Source: Yoonia sp035117555
GTDB taxonomy: Bacteria > Pseudomonadota > Alphaproteobacteria > Rhodobacterales > Rhodobacteraceae
Direction: 5' to 3'
Length of the DNA: 64,000 nt
Assembly (NCBI RefSeq): GCF_035117555.1
Contig: NZ_JAYKPK010000004.1
Location: forward strand, 186,001 to 250,000
Shown piece by piece: positions 42,632 to 51,558 of this stretch (positions within the stretch are counted from its first letter, which is position 1; every line of letters begins with the position of its first letter). A program made the translations under genes and the position numbers. The notes under the pieces are model-generated. The model searched no databases. It had not been told where the DNA came from and saw nothing but the letters and a program-made list of their open reading frames with translations.

Positions 42632-43423
42632 TCAGACCAGATGATCGGGCTGCGGCATCCCCAACACGTGAAAACCACCATCGACGCGGATGATCTCGCC
42701 GGTGGTGCAGGTGCCCGCATCAGAGGCAAGGTAAACCGCCGTGCCGCCGACAGCCTCTAACGTGGCATTGGCGCGCAGGGGGGTGTTCATCTCGGTGTGT
42801 TTATAGGTCTTGCGCGCCCCGCCGATCGCGGCACCGGCCAGTGTTTTCATCGGGCCGGGGCTGATGGCGTTCACGCGGATACCCTGCGGGCCAAGGTCAT
42901 TGGCCAGATAGCGGGTGGCGGATTCCAGCGCCGCCTTGGCCACGCCCATCACGTTGTAGAACGGCGTGACGCGGTTGGAGCCTTGATAGGTCAGCGTCAG
43001 CAGGGTGCCGCCGTCTGGCATCAGCTCTGACGCGCGTTTGGCCACGTCGATGAAGGAATAGCAGGAAATCGTCAGCGAGTTTTTGAAATTCTCGCGGCTG
43101 GTGTCGATGATCCGGCCCGCGAGTTCGTTCTTGTCGGAGAAGGCGATGGCATGGACCACGAAATCGAGCTTGCCCCATTGGTCTTTGATCATCGCAAAGG
43201 CCGCGTCCATGCTGGCCTCATCGGTCACATCGACATCAACCATCATGGTAGAGCCGACGGATTGCGCCAGTGGTTCCAGCCGTTTGCCGAAAGCCTCGCC
43301 CTGATAGGAAAAGGCGAGTTCTGCGCCCGCCTCGGCCATCGCCTTCGCGATGCCCCAGGCGATGGAGCGTTCGTTGGCCACGCCCATGATCAGGCCGCGT
43401 TTGCCCTGCAATGTGATCGTCAT
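42632..43423 (-). CDS. fabI: Enoyl-ACP reductase
   Basis: A 263-residue FabI. It has the nucleotide-binding GVANERSIAWGIA, the segment DFVVHAIAFSDKNEL and the catalytic Y-x6-K in YNVMGVAK. It reduces enoyl-ACP with NADH in the last step of each fatty-acid elongation round. Lying four bases after fabB on the same strand, it belongs to the fabA-fabB-fabI unsaturated fatty-acid group. Confidence 0.95.
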   Translation of the reverse strand: MTITLQGKRGLIMGVANERSIAWGIAKAMAEAGAELAFSYQGEAFGKRLEPLAQSVGSTMMVDVDVTDEASMDAAFAMIKDQWGKLDFVVHAIAFSDKNELAGRIIDTSRENFKNSLTISCYSFIDVAKRASELMPDGGTLLTLTYQGSNRVTPFYNVMGVAKAALESATRYLANDLGPQGIRVNAISPGPMKTLAGAAIGGARKTYKHTEMNTPLRANATLEAVGGTAVYLASDAGTCTTGEIIRVDGGFHVLGMPQPDHLV

Positions 43424-43427
43424 GTTC

Positions 43428-44657
43428 TTACCCTTGGTATTTCGACAACAGCATCGACCCGTTGGTCCCGCCGAAGCCGAAGGAATTGGTCATCAGCGTA
43501 TCAAGGCCCGCGTTATCCACCCGCACCGTCGCAATCTCTGCCGGGTCCAGCGCGGGGTCCAGCGTTTCGACATTGATCGAGGGGGCGATGAAATCATCCT
43601 GCAGCATCAGCAGGCAATAGATCGCCTCTTGCGCCCCTGTCGCCCCCTGGCTGTGGCCGGTCATGGATTTGGTCGAAGAGATCGGCGGCGTCGTGCCGCG
43701 GCCAAAGACGCGGCGCACGGCCTCGACCTCGCCCACGTCGCCCACCGGGGTCGATGTGCCATGGGCGTTGATATAGCTGATCTTGCGCCCCTCTGGCAGG
43801 GTTTTCAGCGCGCCGCGCATGGCGCGCTCGCCGCCTTCACCCGAGGGCGCGACCATATCGGCCCCGTCAGAGGTGGCAGCGAAACCCGTCACCTCGGCAT
43901 AGATTTTCGCGCCACGGGCGATGGCGGAATCGAGGCTTTCCAGCACCACCATCGCGCCGCCGCCTGCGATGACGAAACCGTCGCGGCCCGCGTCAAAGGC
44001 GCGGCTCGCCTTTTCGGGCGTGTCATTGTATTTCGACGACATCGCGCCCATCGCGTCGAAGAGGCAGGACAGGGTCCAGTCCAATTCCTCGCCCCCGCCG
44101 GCGAACATGATGTCCTGCTGACCAAGGGCCACCTGCTGTGCCGCCATGCCGATGCAATGCAGCGAGGTCGAACAGGCCGAGGTGATCGAGAAATTCATGC
44201 CCTTGATCTGATAGGCCGTCGCAAGGTTCGCGCTGATCGTCGAGGACATGCATTTGGGCACCGCAAAAGGCCCGATCCGCTTGGTCGCCCCGGTGTCTTT
44301 CACGACATTATGGGCGGCGAACATGGCCGAGGTCGACGGCCCGCCGGAGCCTGCGATCAGCCCGGTCATGGAGTTGACGATCTGGTCTTCGGTCAGCCCG
44401 GCATCTGCAATCGCCTGCCCCATGGCGATATGGGCATAGGCGGCACCGGGGCCCATGAAACGCAGCGTGCGTTTGTCGACATGATCGGCCACGTCGATTT
44501 TCAGCGTGCCCGCGATCCGGCTGCGAAAGCCGTGTTCGGCCATTTCCGCAGAGGCAACAATGCCGGAGGTCCCGGCCTTGAGCGCAGCGGTCACCTCTGC
44601 CGCGTTGTTTCCGATGGGGGAGACGATCCCCAGACCTGTGACGACGACACGGCGCAT
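43428..44657 (-). CDS. fabB: Beta-ketoacyl-ACP synthase I
   Basis: A 409-residue KAS I. The catalytic cysteine is in SACSTSLHCIG, the two histidines in NAHGTSTPVGD and KSMTGHSQGATGA, and the lysine in the same motif. It elongates the cis-3-decenoyl-ACP branch made by FabA, so it is needed for unsaturated fatty acids. GGGAGAG precedes the ATG. In related genomes it directly follows fabA; here an HNH-protein gene lies between. Confidence 0.94.
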   Translation of the reverse strand: MRRVVVTGLGIVSPIGNNAAEVTAALKAGTSGIVASAEMAEHGFRSRIAGTLKIDVADHVDKRTLRFMGPGAAYAHIAMGQAIADAGLTEDQIVNSMTGLIAGSGGPSTSAMFAAHNVVKDTGATKRIGPFAVPKCMSSTISANLATAYQIKGMNFSITSACSTSLHCIGMAAQQVALGQQDIMFAGGGEELDWTLSCLFDAMGAMSSKYNDTPEKASRAFDAGRDGFVIAGGGAMVVLESLDSAIARGAKIYAEVTGFAATSDGADMVAPSGEGGERAMRGALKTLPEGRKISYINAHGTSTPVGDVGEVEAVRRVFGRGTTPPISSTKSMTGHSQGATGAQEAIYCLLMLQDDFIAPSINVETLDPALDPAEIATVRVDNAGLDTLMTNSFGFGGTNGSMLLSKYQG

Positions 44658-44816
44658 GCGCTGCTCTCCCTTGATGGCTTTAGGTTTGTTTAGGGGAGAG
44701 GAGGGGGCGGGGCAAGTGGGGGGTGGGGGTGTGCTTGGTTAGTGGGGTTGCGGACTGCGACAACTTTCGTTGCGCATCGCGCGAATGCCCGGTCTTATTA
44801 GATAACTCAAATTAAG

Positions 44817-45827
44817 TTATAGTTGGCTTTCTTGCTGGTACTGCCTCAAAGCGTCGTCAAATCGTTTGTTGAAGTCCTTTGGGAGTTCGAACGGGAAAGT
44901 CCATCGGACAATCAGGGGTTCTTCAGCAGTTCCCCCATGATCCGTGCCAATCATCGCCACCATCTCATCAAGCCTGTCAGGAATCTCGGCCAGCCGGGCT
45001 GCGTTAGGACCGACAGCGTTCATCAGCACTGTCCGTAACGGCTCGCCCTCATCGGGGATGTGCGCGAAATGCAGGGATTCTTCGAAGTTAACGATCGCAG
45101 TCAGAGCATCGCGGATCAGGACGCAGACGTCATGCATCTCCTCGATGTCGGCTTGTTCGCCAGGCTCTCCCCAACTCGCGGTTAGTCGGTCTATGAGCCC
45201 TGCGAGTGGGCCGACTAGGTTCGACATGATGTGTGTACGTTCCACCATCCAGTTAATGAACTGATCTCTCTCCACCCGCGGCTGCGGATTGTAGTAGTGG
45301 CCAGCTTGGAGGTTCTTGAGACGCTTGAACTGCGTCTTGTTGAGATGTCGCATTAGTTCTGCGACGAAGCGCCATTCCCAACCGTCCGGCTTGTCGAAAA
45401 CGATCCGCTGTATGATTGCGGGATACCAAGTGAGGAAGTCTAGGTTAGCCATCTCGGTCTCATACCGAATGCGATCACCGCGCGTCCCTAACTCGCGGGC
45501 CGCTTTTTCCTCATGTTCTCTCCTCCAGGCAAAAAGTAAGTCCGTTGGATATTTTTGTTCGTCCCGATCAATCTGCCCATGGCAATTTCGGCATAGCCAA
45601 ATGCCGTTCGTGATCGCCGCCCGGGTTACATCAGACATGGCAGCGTTGTAGCGTGCAGCGCCTGACTTCGCGCCTGCGATGTGCGCCGCCTCGCCGATGA
45701 GGGTTGCCTTCTCGGGATCGCTATTGGGGCCCACCGTCTGCGCCTGACAGTCGGGGTTTGAGCATTGAAATCTTGCTCGTCGCGCGAGCGTGTCGATTGT
45801 TGGCTTCGAAAAATCAGGAGGTGACAT
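44817..45827 (-). CDS. HNH-endonuclease-like protein inserted between fabA and fabB
   Basis: A 336-residue protein. The N-terminal 90 residues form a variant HNH/zinc-binding nuclease domain: CSNPDC (C22, C27), GEAAHIAG (H49), NGIWLCRNCHGQID (N74, C79, C82, H83) and a following WRREHEEKA. The remaining 245 residues are helical and unrecognised. Similar HNH heads occur in accessory and defence-related genes of many bacteria; the function is unknown. It lies on the same strand as fabA and fabB and splits that operon, and its flanks are AT-rich, suggesting acquisition. Confidence 0.75.
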   Translation of the reverse strand: MSPPDFSKPTIDTLARRARFQCSNPDCQAQTVGPNSDPEKATLIGEAAHIAGAKSGAARYNAAMSDVTRAAITNGIWLCRNCHGQIDRDEQKYPTDLLFAWRREHEEKAARELGTRGDRIRYETEMANLDFLTWYPAIIQRIVFDKPDGWEWRFVAELMRHLNKTQFKRLKNLQAGHYYNPQPRVERDQFINWMVERTHIMSNLVGPLAGLIDRLTASWGEPGEQADIEEMHDVCVLIRDALTAIVNFEESLHFAHIPDEGEPLRTVLMNAVGPNAARLAEIPDRLDEMVAMIGTDHGGTAEEPLIVRWTFPFELPKDFNKRFDDALRQYQQESQL

Positions 45828-45998
45828 AACTTCTGGTACTATCCTTGATAGCTTTTAAAAATTCGTCAGCGAAAAGGTTCAAGTCAAGACGAAATGTTAA
45901 AATGTCCCGAAGGTGTGGTCTCCATGAAGCCCACATTGGTGCTGCGCGAAGCAATCGGCACCAGACGTTTGCAGACCCCTCTGCGACCCGACTACAAC

Positions 45999-46508
45999 TC
46001 ACCCCTCGCTCAACGCCACCTTCATATCCGTCACCTGATAGATCACCTCGCCGTCGGCTTCGACGGTGCCGTTGGCGACGCCCATGGTCAGGCGGCGGGT
46101 CTGGATGGCTTTGGTGAAATCGACCTTATAGGTCAGCAGCTTGCGGTCGGGGCGGACCATGCCGGTCAGCTTGACCTCGCCCACGCCGAGCGCGTAGCCG
46201 CGCCCTTGCCAGCCGCGCCAGCCCAAGTTGAAGCCGGTCAATTGCCACAGCCCGTCAAGGCCCAGACAGCCGGGCATGATCGGATTGCCGGGGAAATGGC
46301 AGTCGAAAAACCACAGATCGGGGGTGATATCGAATTCGGCGACGACATGGCCCTTGCCGTGCAACCCGCCATCGCCGGAAATATCGGTGATCCGGTCCAT
46401 CATCAGCATCGGCGGCGCGGGCAGTTGCGCATTGCCGGGGCCGAAGAGTTCGCCACGGGCGCATTGCAGCAGGGCGTCTTTGTCGAAACTGGTGGGGAAA
46501 TCGGCCAT
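45999..46508 (-). CDS. fabA: 3-hydroxydecanoyl-ACP dehydratase/isomerase
   Basis: A 169-residue FabA of the usual length. The hot-dog fold has the catalytic histidine in FFDCHFPGNPIMPGCLGLD and the aspartate just after. It makes and isomerises the decenoyl intermediate for unsaturated fatty acids. The ATG at 46508 faces the Irr-type regulator across 144 bases. The fabB and fabI genes follow on the same strand after the inserted HNH gene. Confidence 0.95.
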   Translation of the reverse strand: MADFPTSFDKDALLQCARGELFGPGNAQLPAPPMLMMDRITDISGDGGLHGKGHVVAEFDITPDLWFFDCHFPGNPIMPGCLGLDGLWQLTGFNLGWRGWQGRGYALGVGEVKLTGMVRPDRKLLTYKVDFTKAIQTRRLTMGVANGTVEADGEVIYQVTDMKVALSEG

Positions 46509-46652
46509 AATCGGGTCTTGTCCTGTGAAGAATGATTTGTGCAGGCTTAGCATCTGCCCGCTTGTCAGGGCAAGTCCGCAGCGTTGACGTGTATTTTCAT
46601 TTGATTTTGGTGGGTTTTCTCCCATATGTATGGCAGGCAAAGGACGGGCTGA

Positions 46653-47069
46653 ATGAAAGACATGCAAAACCATCGCGGCACGGATTGGCTGGCAGGGGCA
46701 GGCTTGCGCCCGACCAGGCAGCGGCTGACGCTTGCGGATTTGCTGGTGGGCGACGGGCAGAACCGCCATGTCACTGCCGAAAGCCTGTTCGATGCCGCCA
46801 GTAAGGCGGGCGAGAAAGTGTCGCTCGCCACGGTTTACAACACATTGCGCGCGTTCTGTGATGCCGGTCTGATGCGGGAAATCACGGTGGATGGGTCGAA
46901 AAGCTATTTCGATACCAATATGACGGATCATCCGCATTTCTATTGGGAAGATACCGCGAAGCTGACAGATGCGCCGCTGGATCAGCTGGAAATCCGCCGC
47001 TTGCCGCAGGCGCCTGCGGGGGCGGAAATTGCCTCTGTCGATGTCGTGATCAGGTTGCGCCGGAAATAA
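46653..47069 (+). CDS. irr: Fur family regulator, Irr type
   Basis: A 138-residue Fur-family protein. The DNA-binding helix region includes LRPTRQRLTLADLL and SLATVYNTLRAFCDAGLM. The dimerisation/metal domain has YFDTNMTDHPHFYWED. The HxH region and lack of the usual CxxC zinc motifs match the Irr group of Rhodobacteraceae, which respond to iron or heme; Fur/Mur is less likely. It is divergent from fabA, as in related genomes. AAGGA lies eight bases upstream of the ATG. Confidence 0.8.
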   Translation: MKDMQNHRGTDWLAGAGLRPTRQRLTLADLLVGDGQNRHVTAESLFDAASKAGEKVSLATVYNTLRAFCDAGLMREITVDGSKSYFDTNMTDHPHFYWEDTAKLTDAPLDQLEIRRLPQAPAGAEIASVDVVIRLRRK

Positions 47070-47126
47070 GGCGGATTTTGATCCACCCTACACGATAAAT
47101 TAACCACTGAGCGCCATGTTGCCCTT

Positions 47127-47666
47127 ATGGCAAAATACATCCGGCGCTATGTCCCCGGCGGGACCTATTTCTTTACTGTGCGGTTGCAGGATCAGGGGTC
47201 TGACCTGCTGATCGGCCAGATTGACCTGTTGCGCGATGCCACAAGGCTGTGCCGCAAGCAAAGGCCGTTCCGCATTGATGCCGCCGTCATCTTGCCTGCA
47301 GAATTGCATATGATCTGGACGCTGCCTGCGGCGGATGCGGATTATTCCGGTCGCTGGCGGATGATCAAATCCACTTTTTCGCGACATCTGCCCGCATCTG
47401 ACAATCTGACCGATGTGCAGAAACGCCGGGGCGAGAAAGGCATCTGGCAGCGCCGGTTCTGGGAGCATGTGATCCGCGATGAGGCAGATCTGGCGTGTCA
47501 TATGCATCTGATCGTCACCGCCCCTGTCCGTGCCGGGCTGGTGCGGCGTGCGGGCGACTGGCCCTATGCCTCCTGGCAGCATCGCCCGGATGCAGGCCGG
47601 ACCGTCAGAACCATTGCCCCGGTTCCATCAGCCCCAGATCCAGCAATTGCTGCGCCTGCCAGTTGA
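47127..47666 (+). CDS. REP-associated tyrosine transposase-like protein (RAYT), active-site degenerate
   Basis: A 179-residue Y1-transposase-fold protein. The start YIRRYVPGGTYFFTVRLQD is typical RAYT. The HUH motif position reads PAELHMIW where the family has PDHLHLIW, so the first histidine is glutamate. The catalytic-tyrosine/NP segment reads CHMHLIVTAPVRAGLV, where YIHxNPVKHG is expected, so tyrosine and asparagine are lost. The protein is probably not a working transposase. The last 20 residues overlap the convergent gene. No REP array is obvious nearby. Confidence 0.78.
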   Translation: MAKYIRRYVPGGTYFFTVRLQDQGSDLLIGQIDLLRDATRLCRKQRPFRIDAAVILPAELHMIWTLPAADADYSGRWRMIKSTFSRHLPASDNLTDVQKRRGEKGIWQRRFWEHVIRDEADLACHMHLIVTAPVRAGLVRRAGDWPYASWQHRPDAGRTVRTIAPVPSAPDPAIAAPAS

Positions 47667-48468
47667 ACCGGACCGATTTCGGCCAGTGGAACGTGTTGAT
47701 CGCATCGCGGCTGCCGGGATTGCGGCGCAGCGCCTTGGCCGCACGGAAGGAACAGATCGCAACGGTCAGGTTATGGTGCCAAGGGCAGGCATGCGTGTTG
47801 TATTCGGCATCGCTGAACCGCCCGTCCGGGCCGATGGTCAGCCCTTTGGTCGCGCGAAACAGCGCCACACGTTCCAGCCTGCGCCGGTCCGGGGCGATAT
47901 GTTCCTCGAACCGCCAGCGCAACCCGCCATAGACGCTGAACTGCCGGTCGATCGGGTGACCCAATTGGTCCTGCCTTGTGGCAGAATAATAACCCGATCC
48001 GTCAAGCCAGGCGTTGCTGGGGTCAACCGCATCGGGATGTGTTGTCAGATCACGGGCATAAAGATCGACCACCTGGCTCATCACGCTGTCGCGCCGTTCT
48101 TCGGTCATGAAACCCAGCATCTCGCCGACGGAGCGTTGTTCGCTGAATGGAAAGAACAGATATTCGCCGTTGAAGCAGTAGTAAATCCATTGCCCCGGCA
48201 AGGCCGCGATGATCGGGTTCACGATATCGGGCAGGGTCTGGGTCGGCGTGATCGCGTGATCGACGCGGTGTAACGGTGACTTGATGTCCTCCGGCAGGGT
48301 CACTTCTGCCGGGCAGAAGACGACCAGAGACCGGAACCCGAGGGCCGCATGGTGCCGGATCGTGCTGTCGATGGCGGCATTGTCTTCGATGATGATCAGA
48401 CAGACCGGCCCGACAGGCAATGCCGTCGCGCGGTTCGCAAGCAAGGCGGCAAGGCTGGGGTAACGCAT
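47605..48468 (-). CDS. Glycosyltransferase family 2-like protein
   Basis: A 287-residue protein. The segment CLIIIEDNAAIDSTIRHHAA and FFPFSEQRSVGEMLGF resemble the Rhodobacteraceae glycosyltransferase-2-like (GT2_4) family, often of unknown acceptor. I start it at the ATG at 48468 (MRYPSLAALL); the longer frame would run into the miaB promoter. Its last 20 codons overlap the RAYT gene on the other strand. No operon partner is visible. Confidence 0.55.
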   Translation of the reverse strand: MRYPSLAALLANRATALPVGPVCLIIIEDNAAIDSTIRHHAALGFRSLVVFCPAEVTLPEDIKSPLHRVDHAITPTQTLPDIVNPIIAALPGQWIYYCFNGEYLFFPFSEQRSVGEMLGFMTEERRDSVMSQVVDLYARDLTTHPDAVDPSNAWLDGSGYYSATRQDQLGHPIDRQFSVYGGLRWRFEEHIAPDRRRLERVALFRATKGLTIGPDGRFSDAEYNTHACPWHHNLTVAICSFRAAKALRRNPGSRDAINTFHWPKSVRFNWQAQQLLDLGLMEPGQWF

Positions 48469-48579
48469 TACAACAGATATCCGAAACAGGTTTGGGCAAA
48501 TTGTGCCAATTTCCACTGCATTGCAAGCAGGGGCCGGACCCGTTAGAAGCAGGGCGACCTTTTTCCCGGAAATATCCTT

Positions 48580-49890
48580 ATGAACGCGCCCAAGAAGCTC
48601 TTTATCAAGACCTATGGCTGTCAGATGAATGTCTATGACAGCGAACGCATGGCCGAGGCTTTGGGCGGGCAAGGCTATGTGCAGACCGACCGCGCCGATG
48701 ATGCGGATATGATCCTGCTGAATACTTGCCATATTCGCGAAAAGGCGGCTGAGAAGGTGTATTCAGAACTGGGCCGGATGAAAGAGCTGAAACTCGCCAA
48801 TCCCGATCTGAAGATCGGCGTTGCCGGCTGCGTCGCGCAGGCCGAGGGCGAGGAAATCATGCGCCGCGCGCCGATGGTCGATCTGGTTGTCGGTCCACAA
48901 AGCTATCACCGACTGCCTGCGATGGAGAATGCGGTGCAGGGCGGGGCCAAGGCGCTCGACACCGACTTTCCCGATGATGACAAGTTCGAGACGCTGAAGT
49001 CCCGGTCCAAGGCGAAACGCGGCCCGACCGCGTTTCTGACGGTGCAGGAAGGGTGCGACAAATTCTGCGCCTTCTGCGTCGTGCCCTATACGCGTGGGGC
49101 CGAAGTATCCCGCCCCGCCGACCGTATCCTGCGCGAGGCGCGCGAATTGGTCGATGCGGGCGTGCGTGAACTGACCCTGCTGGGCCAGAATGTGAATGCT
49201 TATCACGGCCATGACGGCGGGCTGGCGGGGCTGATCTGGGCCTTGGCCGAGATTGACGGGCTGGCGCGGATCCGGTTCACCACGAGCCACCCCAATGACA
49301 TGGATCAGGCGCTGATCGATGCGCATGCAACATGCGACAAGTTGATGCCCTATCTGCATTTGCCGGTGCAATCGGGGTCTGACCGTATTCTGAAAGCGAT
49401 GAACCGCAAACATACGGCGGAAGACTATCTGCGCCTGATCGACCGTATCCGTGCGGCGCGCCCTGATATCCTGCTGTCGGGCGATTTCATCGTTGGTTTC
49501 CCGGGCGAGACGGATCAGGATTTCGAGGCCACCCTGCAACTGGTCCGCGATGTGCATTACGGGCAGGCCTATTCGTTCAAATATTCCACCCGCCCGGGCA
49601 CACCTGCTGCGGAAAAACCGCAACTGCCCGAGGATGTCATGAACGACCGCCTGCAGCGCCTGCAGGCCTTGCTGCGGGACCAACAACAGCAGACTCAGGC
49701 CAGCATGATCGGGCGCGAGGTCAAGGTCCTGTTTGAAAAGGGCGGGCGCGAAGCCGGGCAGATGATCGGAAAATCGGATTACCTGCACGCGGTCTTTGCC
49801 GAGGCACCGTTGGATGTGCTGGGGCAGGTGCGCCGGGTGCGGATCGTGGATGACAGCGCCAATTCGCTGAAGGGGGAATTGATAGGGTAA
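48580..49890 (+). CDS. miaB: tRNA-2-methylthio-N6-dimethylallyladenosine synthase
   Basis: A 436-residue methylthiotransferase. The UPF0004 domain has YGCQMNVYDSE and further cysteines (NTCHIR, GCVAQAEG). The radical-SAM cluster motif is CDKFCAFC (C-x3-C-x2-C) with VPYTRG, and a C-terminal TRAM domain follows. It adds the 2-methylthio group at A37 of tRNAs reading UNN codons. GGAAATAT precedes the ATG. It heads the plus-strand block that continues with phoH. Confidence 0.95.
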   Translation: MNAPKKLFIKTYGCQMNVYDSERMAEALGGQGYVQTDRADDADMILLNTCHIREKAAEKVYSELGRMKELKLANPDLKIGVAGCVAQAEGEEIMRRAPMVDLVVGPQSYHRLPAMENAVQGGAKALDTDFPDDDKFETLKSRSKAKRGPTAFLTVQEGCDKFCAFCVVPYTRGAEVSRPADRILREARELVDAGVRELTLLGQNVNAYHGHDGGLAGLIWALAEIDGLARIRFTTSHPNDMDQALIDAHATCDKLMPYLHLPVQSGSDRILKAMNRKHTAEDYLRLIDRIRAARPDILLSGDFIVGFPGETDQDFEATLQLVRDVHYGQAYSFKYSTRPGTPAAEKPQLPEDVMNDRLQRLQALLRDQQQQTQASMIGREVKVLFEKGGREAGQMIGKSDYLHAVFAEAPLDVLGQVRRVRIVDDSANSLKGELIG

Positions 49891-50031
49891 GATGGGTCTG
49901 AACTCATCCTGCCTGTATCTGCGCCAATCCCGGCCTATTTGATGTCAAATGCGTGACATTCGCCATTGACGCCTTGCGCGCCCGTGCTGGACCCGCCACG
50001 ATAGCTAAATATAGACTCAGAGGAGAGCTGT

Positions 50032-51036
50032 TTGGCCACTGGTGCTTTGACCCCGCCCGCCGACGCCATCACGGAAGCCGTGCTGGAATTCCCCGATAAC
50101 CGGTTGTTGATCGATCTTTGCGGTGAATATGACCGCAATCTGTCCACCATCGAAGACAAGCTGAGCGTGCAGATCCTGCGTCGCGGTAATCGCCTTGCGG
50201 TGATCGGTGAAGAAGGTCCGCGGCAGGATGCGCTGGAAGTGCTGCGTTCGCTTTACAGCCGGTTGGAGGCTGGGCGCTCGGTCGAGGCAGGTGATCTGGA
50301 CCGTGAATTGCGCATGGGCCCCAACCCGGTGCCTGGACCTGCCGATCAGATCGAATTGTTCAAGGCCGATGCGACGCGGGTCGAGGTCAAGACCCGCAAG
50401 AAACTGGTCGAACCACGCACCGATGCGCAAAAGGCCTATGTCAAATCCTTGTTTGAACATGAACTGGCCTTTGGCATCGGCCCTGCCGGGACCGGCAAGA
50501 CCTATCTGGCGGTGGCTGTTGGCGTGAATATGCTGATCAACGGCCATGTCGACAAGATCATCCTGTCGCGTCCGGCTGTCGAAGCGGGTGAAAAACTGGG
50601 CTATCTGCCCGGCGACATGAAGGACAAAGTCGATCCTTATATGCAGCCGCTTTATGATGCGCTGAATGATTTTCTGCCGGGCAAACAGGCCGCCAAGATG
50701 ATGGAGGAAAAGGTGATCGAGATTGCGCCTTTGGCCTTCATGCGTGGGCGGACGCTGTCCAATGCCTTTGTCGTGCTGGACGAGGCGCAGAACGCCACCA
50801 CGATGCAGATGAAAATGTTCCTGACCCGTCTGGGACAAGGATCGCGCATGGTGATCACCGGCGACCGCACCCAGATCGACCTTCCCCGCGGGGTGAATTC
50901 GGGGCTGTGGGATGCCGAACGGCTGCTCAAAGGAATCACCAAGATCAGCTTCAACTATTTCACCGCCAAGGATGTCGTCCGCCACCCGCTGGTCGCGGCG
51001 ATCATCGAAGCTTACGAGGCGGATGACGCCAAGTGA
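50032..51036 (+). CDS. PhoH family ATPase (YbeZ type)
   Basis: A 334-residue protein with an N-terminal KH-like part and a PhoH helicase-like ATPase. Walker A is GPAGTGKTYLA (about residue 151), followed by LSRPAVEAGEKLGYLPGD, Walker B FVVLDEAQNAT and VITGDRTQIDLP. It starts with TTG at 50032, preceded by GAGGAG. Its gene is coupled to ybeY (GTGA overlap); the pair acts in rRNA maturation and RNA quality control in other bacteria. Confidence 0.92.
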   Translation: MATGALTPPADAITEAVLEFPDNRLLIDLCGEYDRNLSTIEDKLSVQILRRGNRLAVIGEEGPRQDALEVLRSLYSRLEAGRSVEAGDLDRELRMGPNPVPGPADQIELFKADATRVEVKTRKKLVEPRTDAQKAYVKSLFEHELAFGIGPAGTGKTYLAVAVGVNMLINGHVDKIILSRPAVEAGEKLGYLPGDMKDKVDPYMQPLYDALNDFLPGKQAAKMMEEKVIEIAPLAFMRGRTLSNAFVVLDEAQNATTMQMKMFLTRLGQGSRMVITGDRTQIDLPRGVNSGLWDAERLLKGITKISFNYFTAKDVVRHPLVAAIIEAYEADDAK

Positions 51037-51527
51037 CCATCGATGTTGTGGTGGAAGACAAGCGCTGGGCGGATGTGGATATCGAAGCCCTTGCGCAGCG
51101 CGCGTCCGATGCGGTGCTGGACCGATTGGGGTTGGAACCATCAATCTATGAAATCGCGCTGCTGGCCTGTGACGATGCGCGAATCGCGGCGCTGAACGAT
51201 GATTTCCGGGGCAAACCCAGGCCGACGAATGTGCTCAGCTGGCCATCCGATGAACGTGCGGCGGGGATCGCAGGCGAAATGCCGCTGACGCCTGATCCGA
51301 TCATGGATGCCGAACTGGGTGATATCGCCATCGCCTATGACACCTGCCTGCGCGAGGCGGAGGCGGCGGGCAAGCCTTTCACCGAGCATTGTCTTCATTT
51401 ATTGGTGCATGGCACGTTGCATCTTTTGGGCTTTGACCATGAGCGTGACCTTGATGCCACCCTCATGGAAGGATTAGAGACCGAGATACTTGGCAAAATG
51501 GGTCTTGATGACCCATATAGGGATTGA
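51033..51527 (+). CDS. ybeY: Endoribonuclease/rRNA maturation factor YbeY
   Basis: A 164-residue YbeY. The zinc motif H-x3-H-x5-H appears as HLLVHGTLHLLGFDH. It matures the 3' end of 16S rRNA and degrades defective ribosomes. The GTG at 51033 overlaps the phoH stop (GTGA). CorC follows after 31 bases. Confidence 0.94.
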   Translation: MTIDVVVEDKRWADVDIEALAQRASDAVLDRLGLEPSIYEIALLACDDARIAALNDDFRGKPRPTNVLSWPSDERAAGIAGEMPLTPDPIMDAELGDIAIAYDTCLREAEAAGKPFTEHCLHLLVHGTLHLLGFDHERDLDATLMEGLETEILGKMGLDDPYRD

Positions 51528-51558
51528 ACGGGGCAGGGTGCCCCAAGGTTAGGATCAG

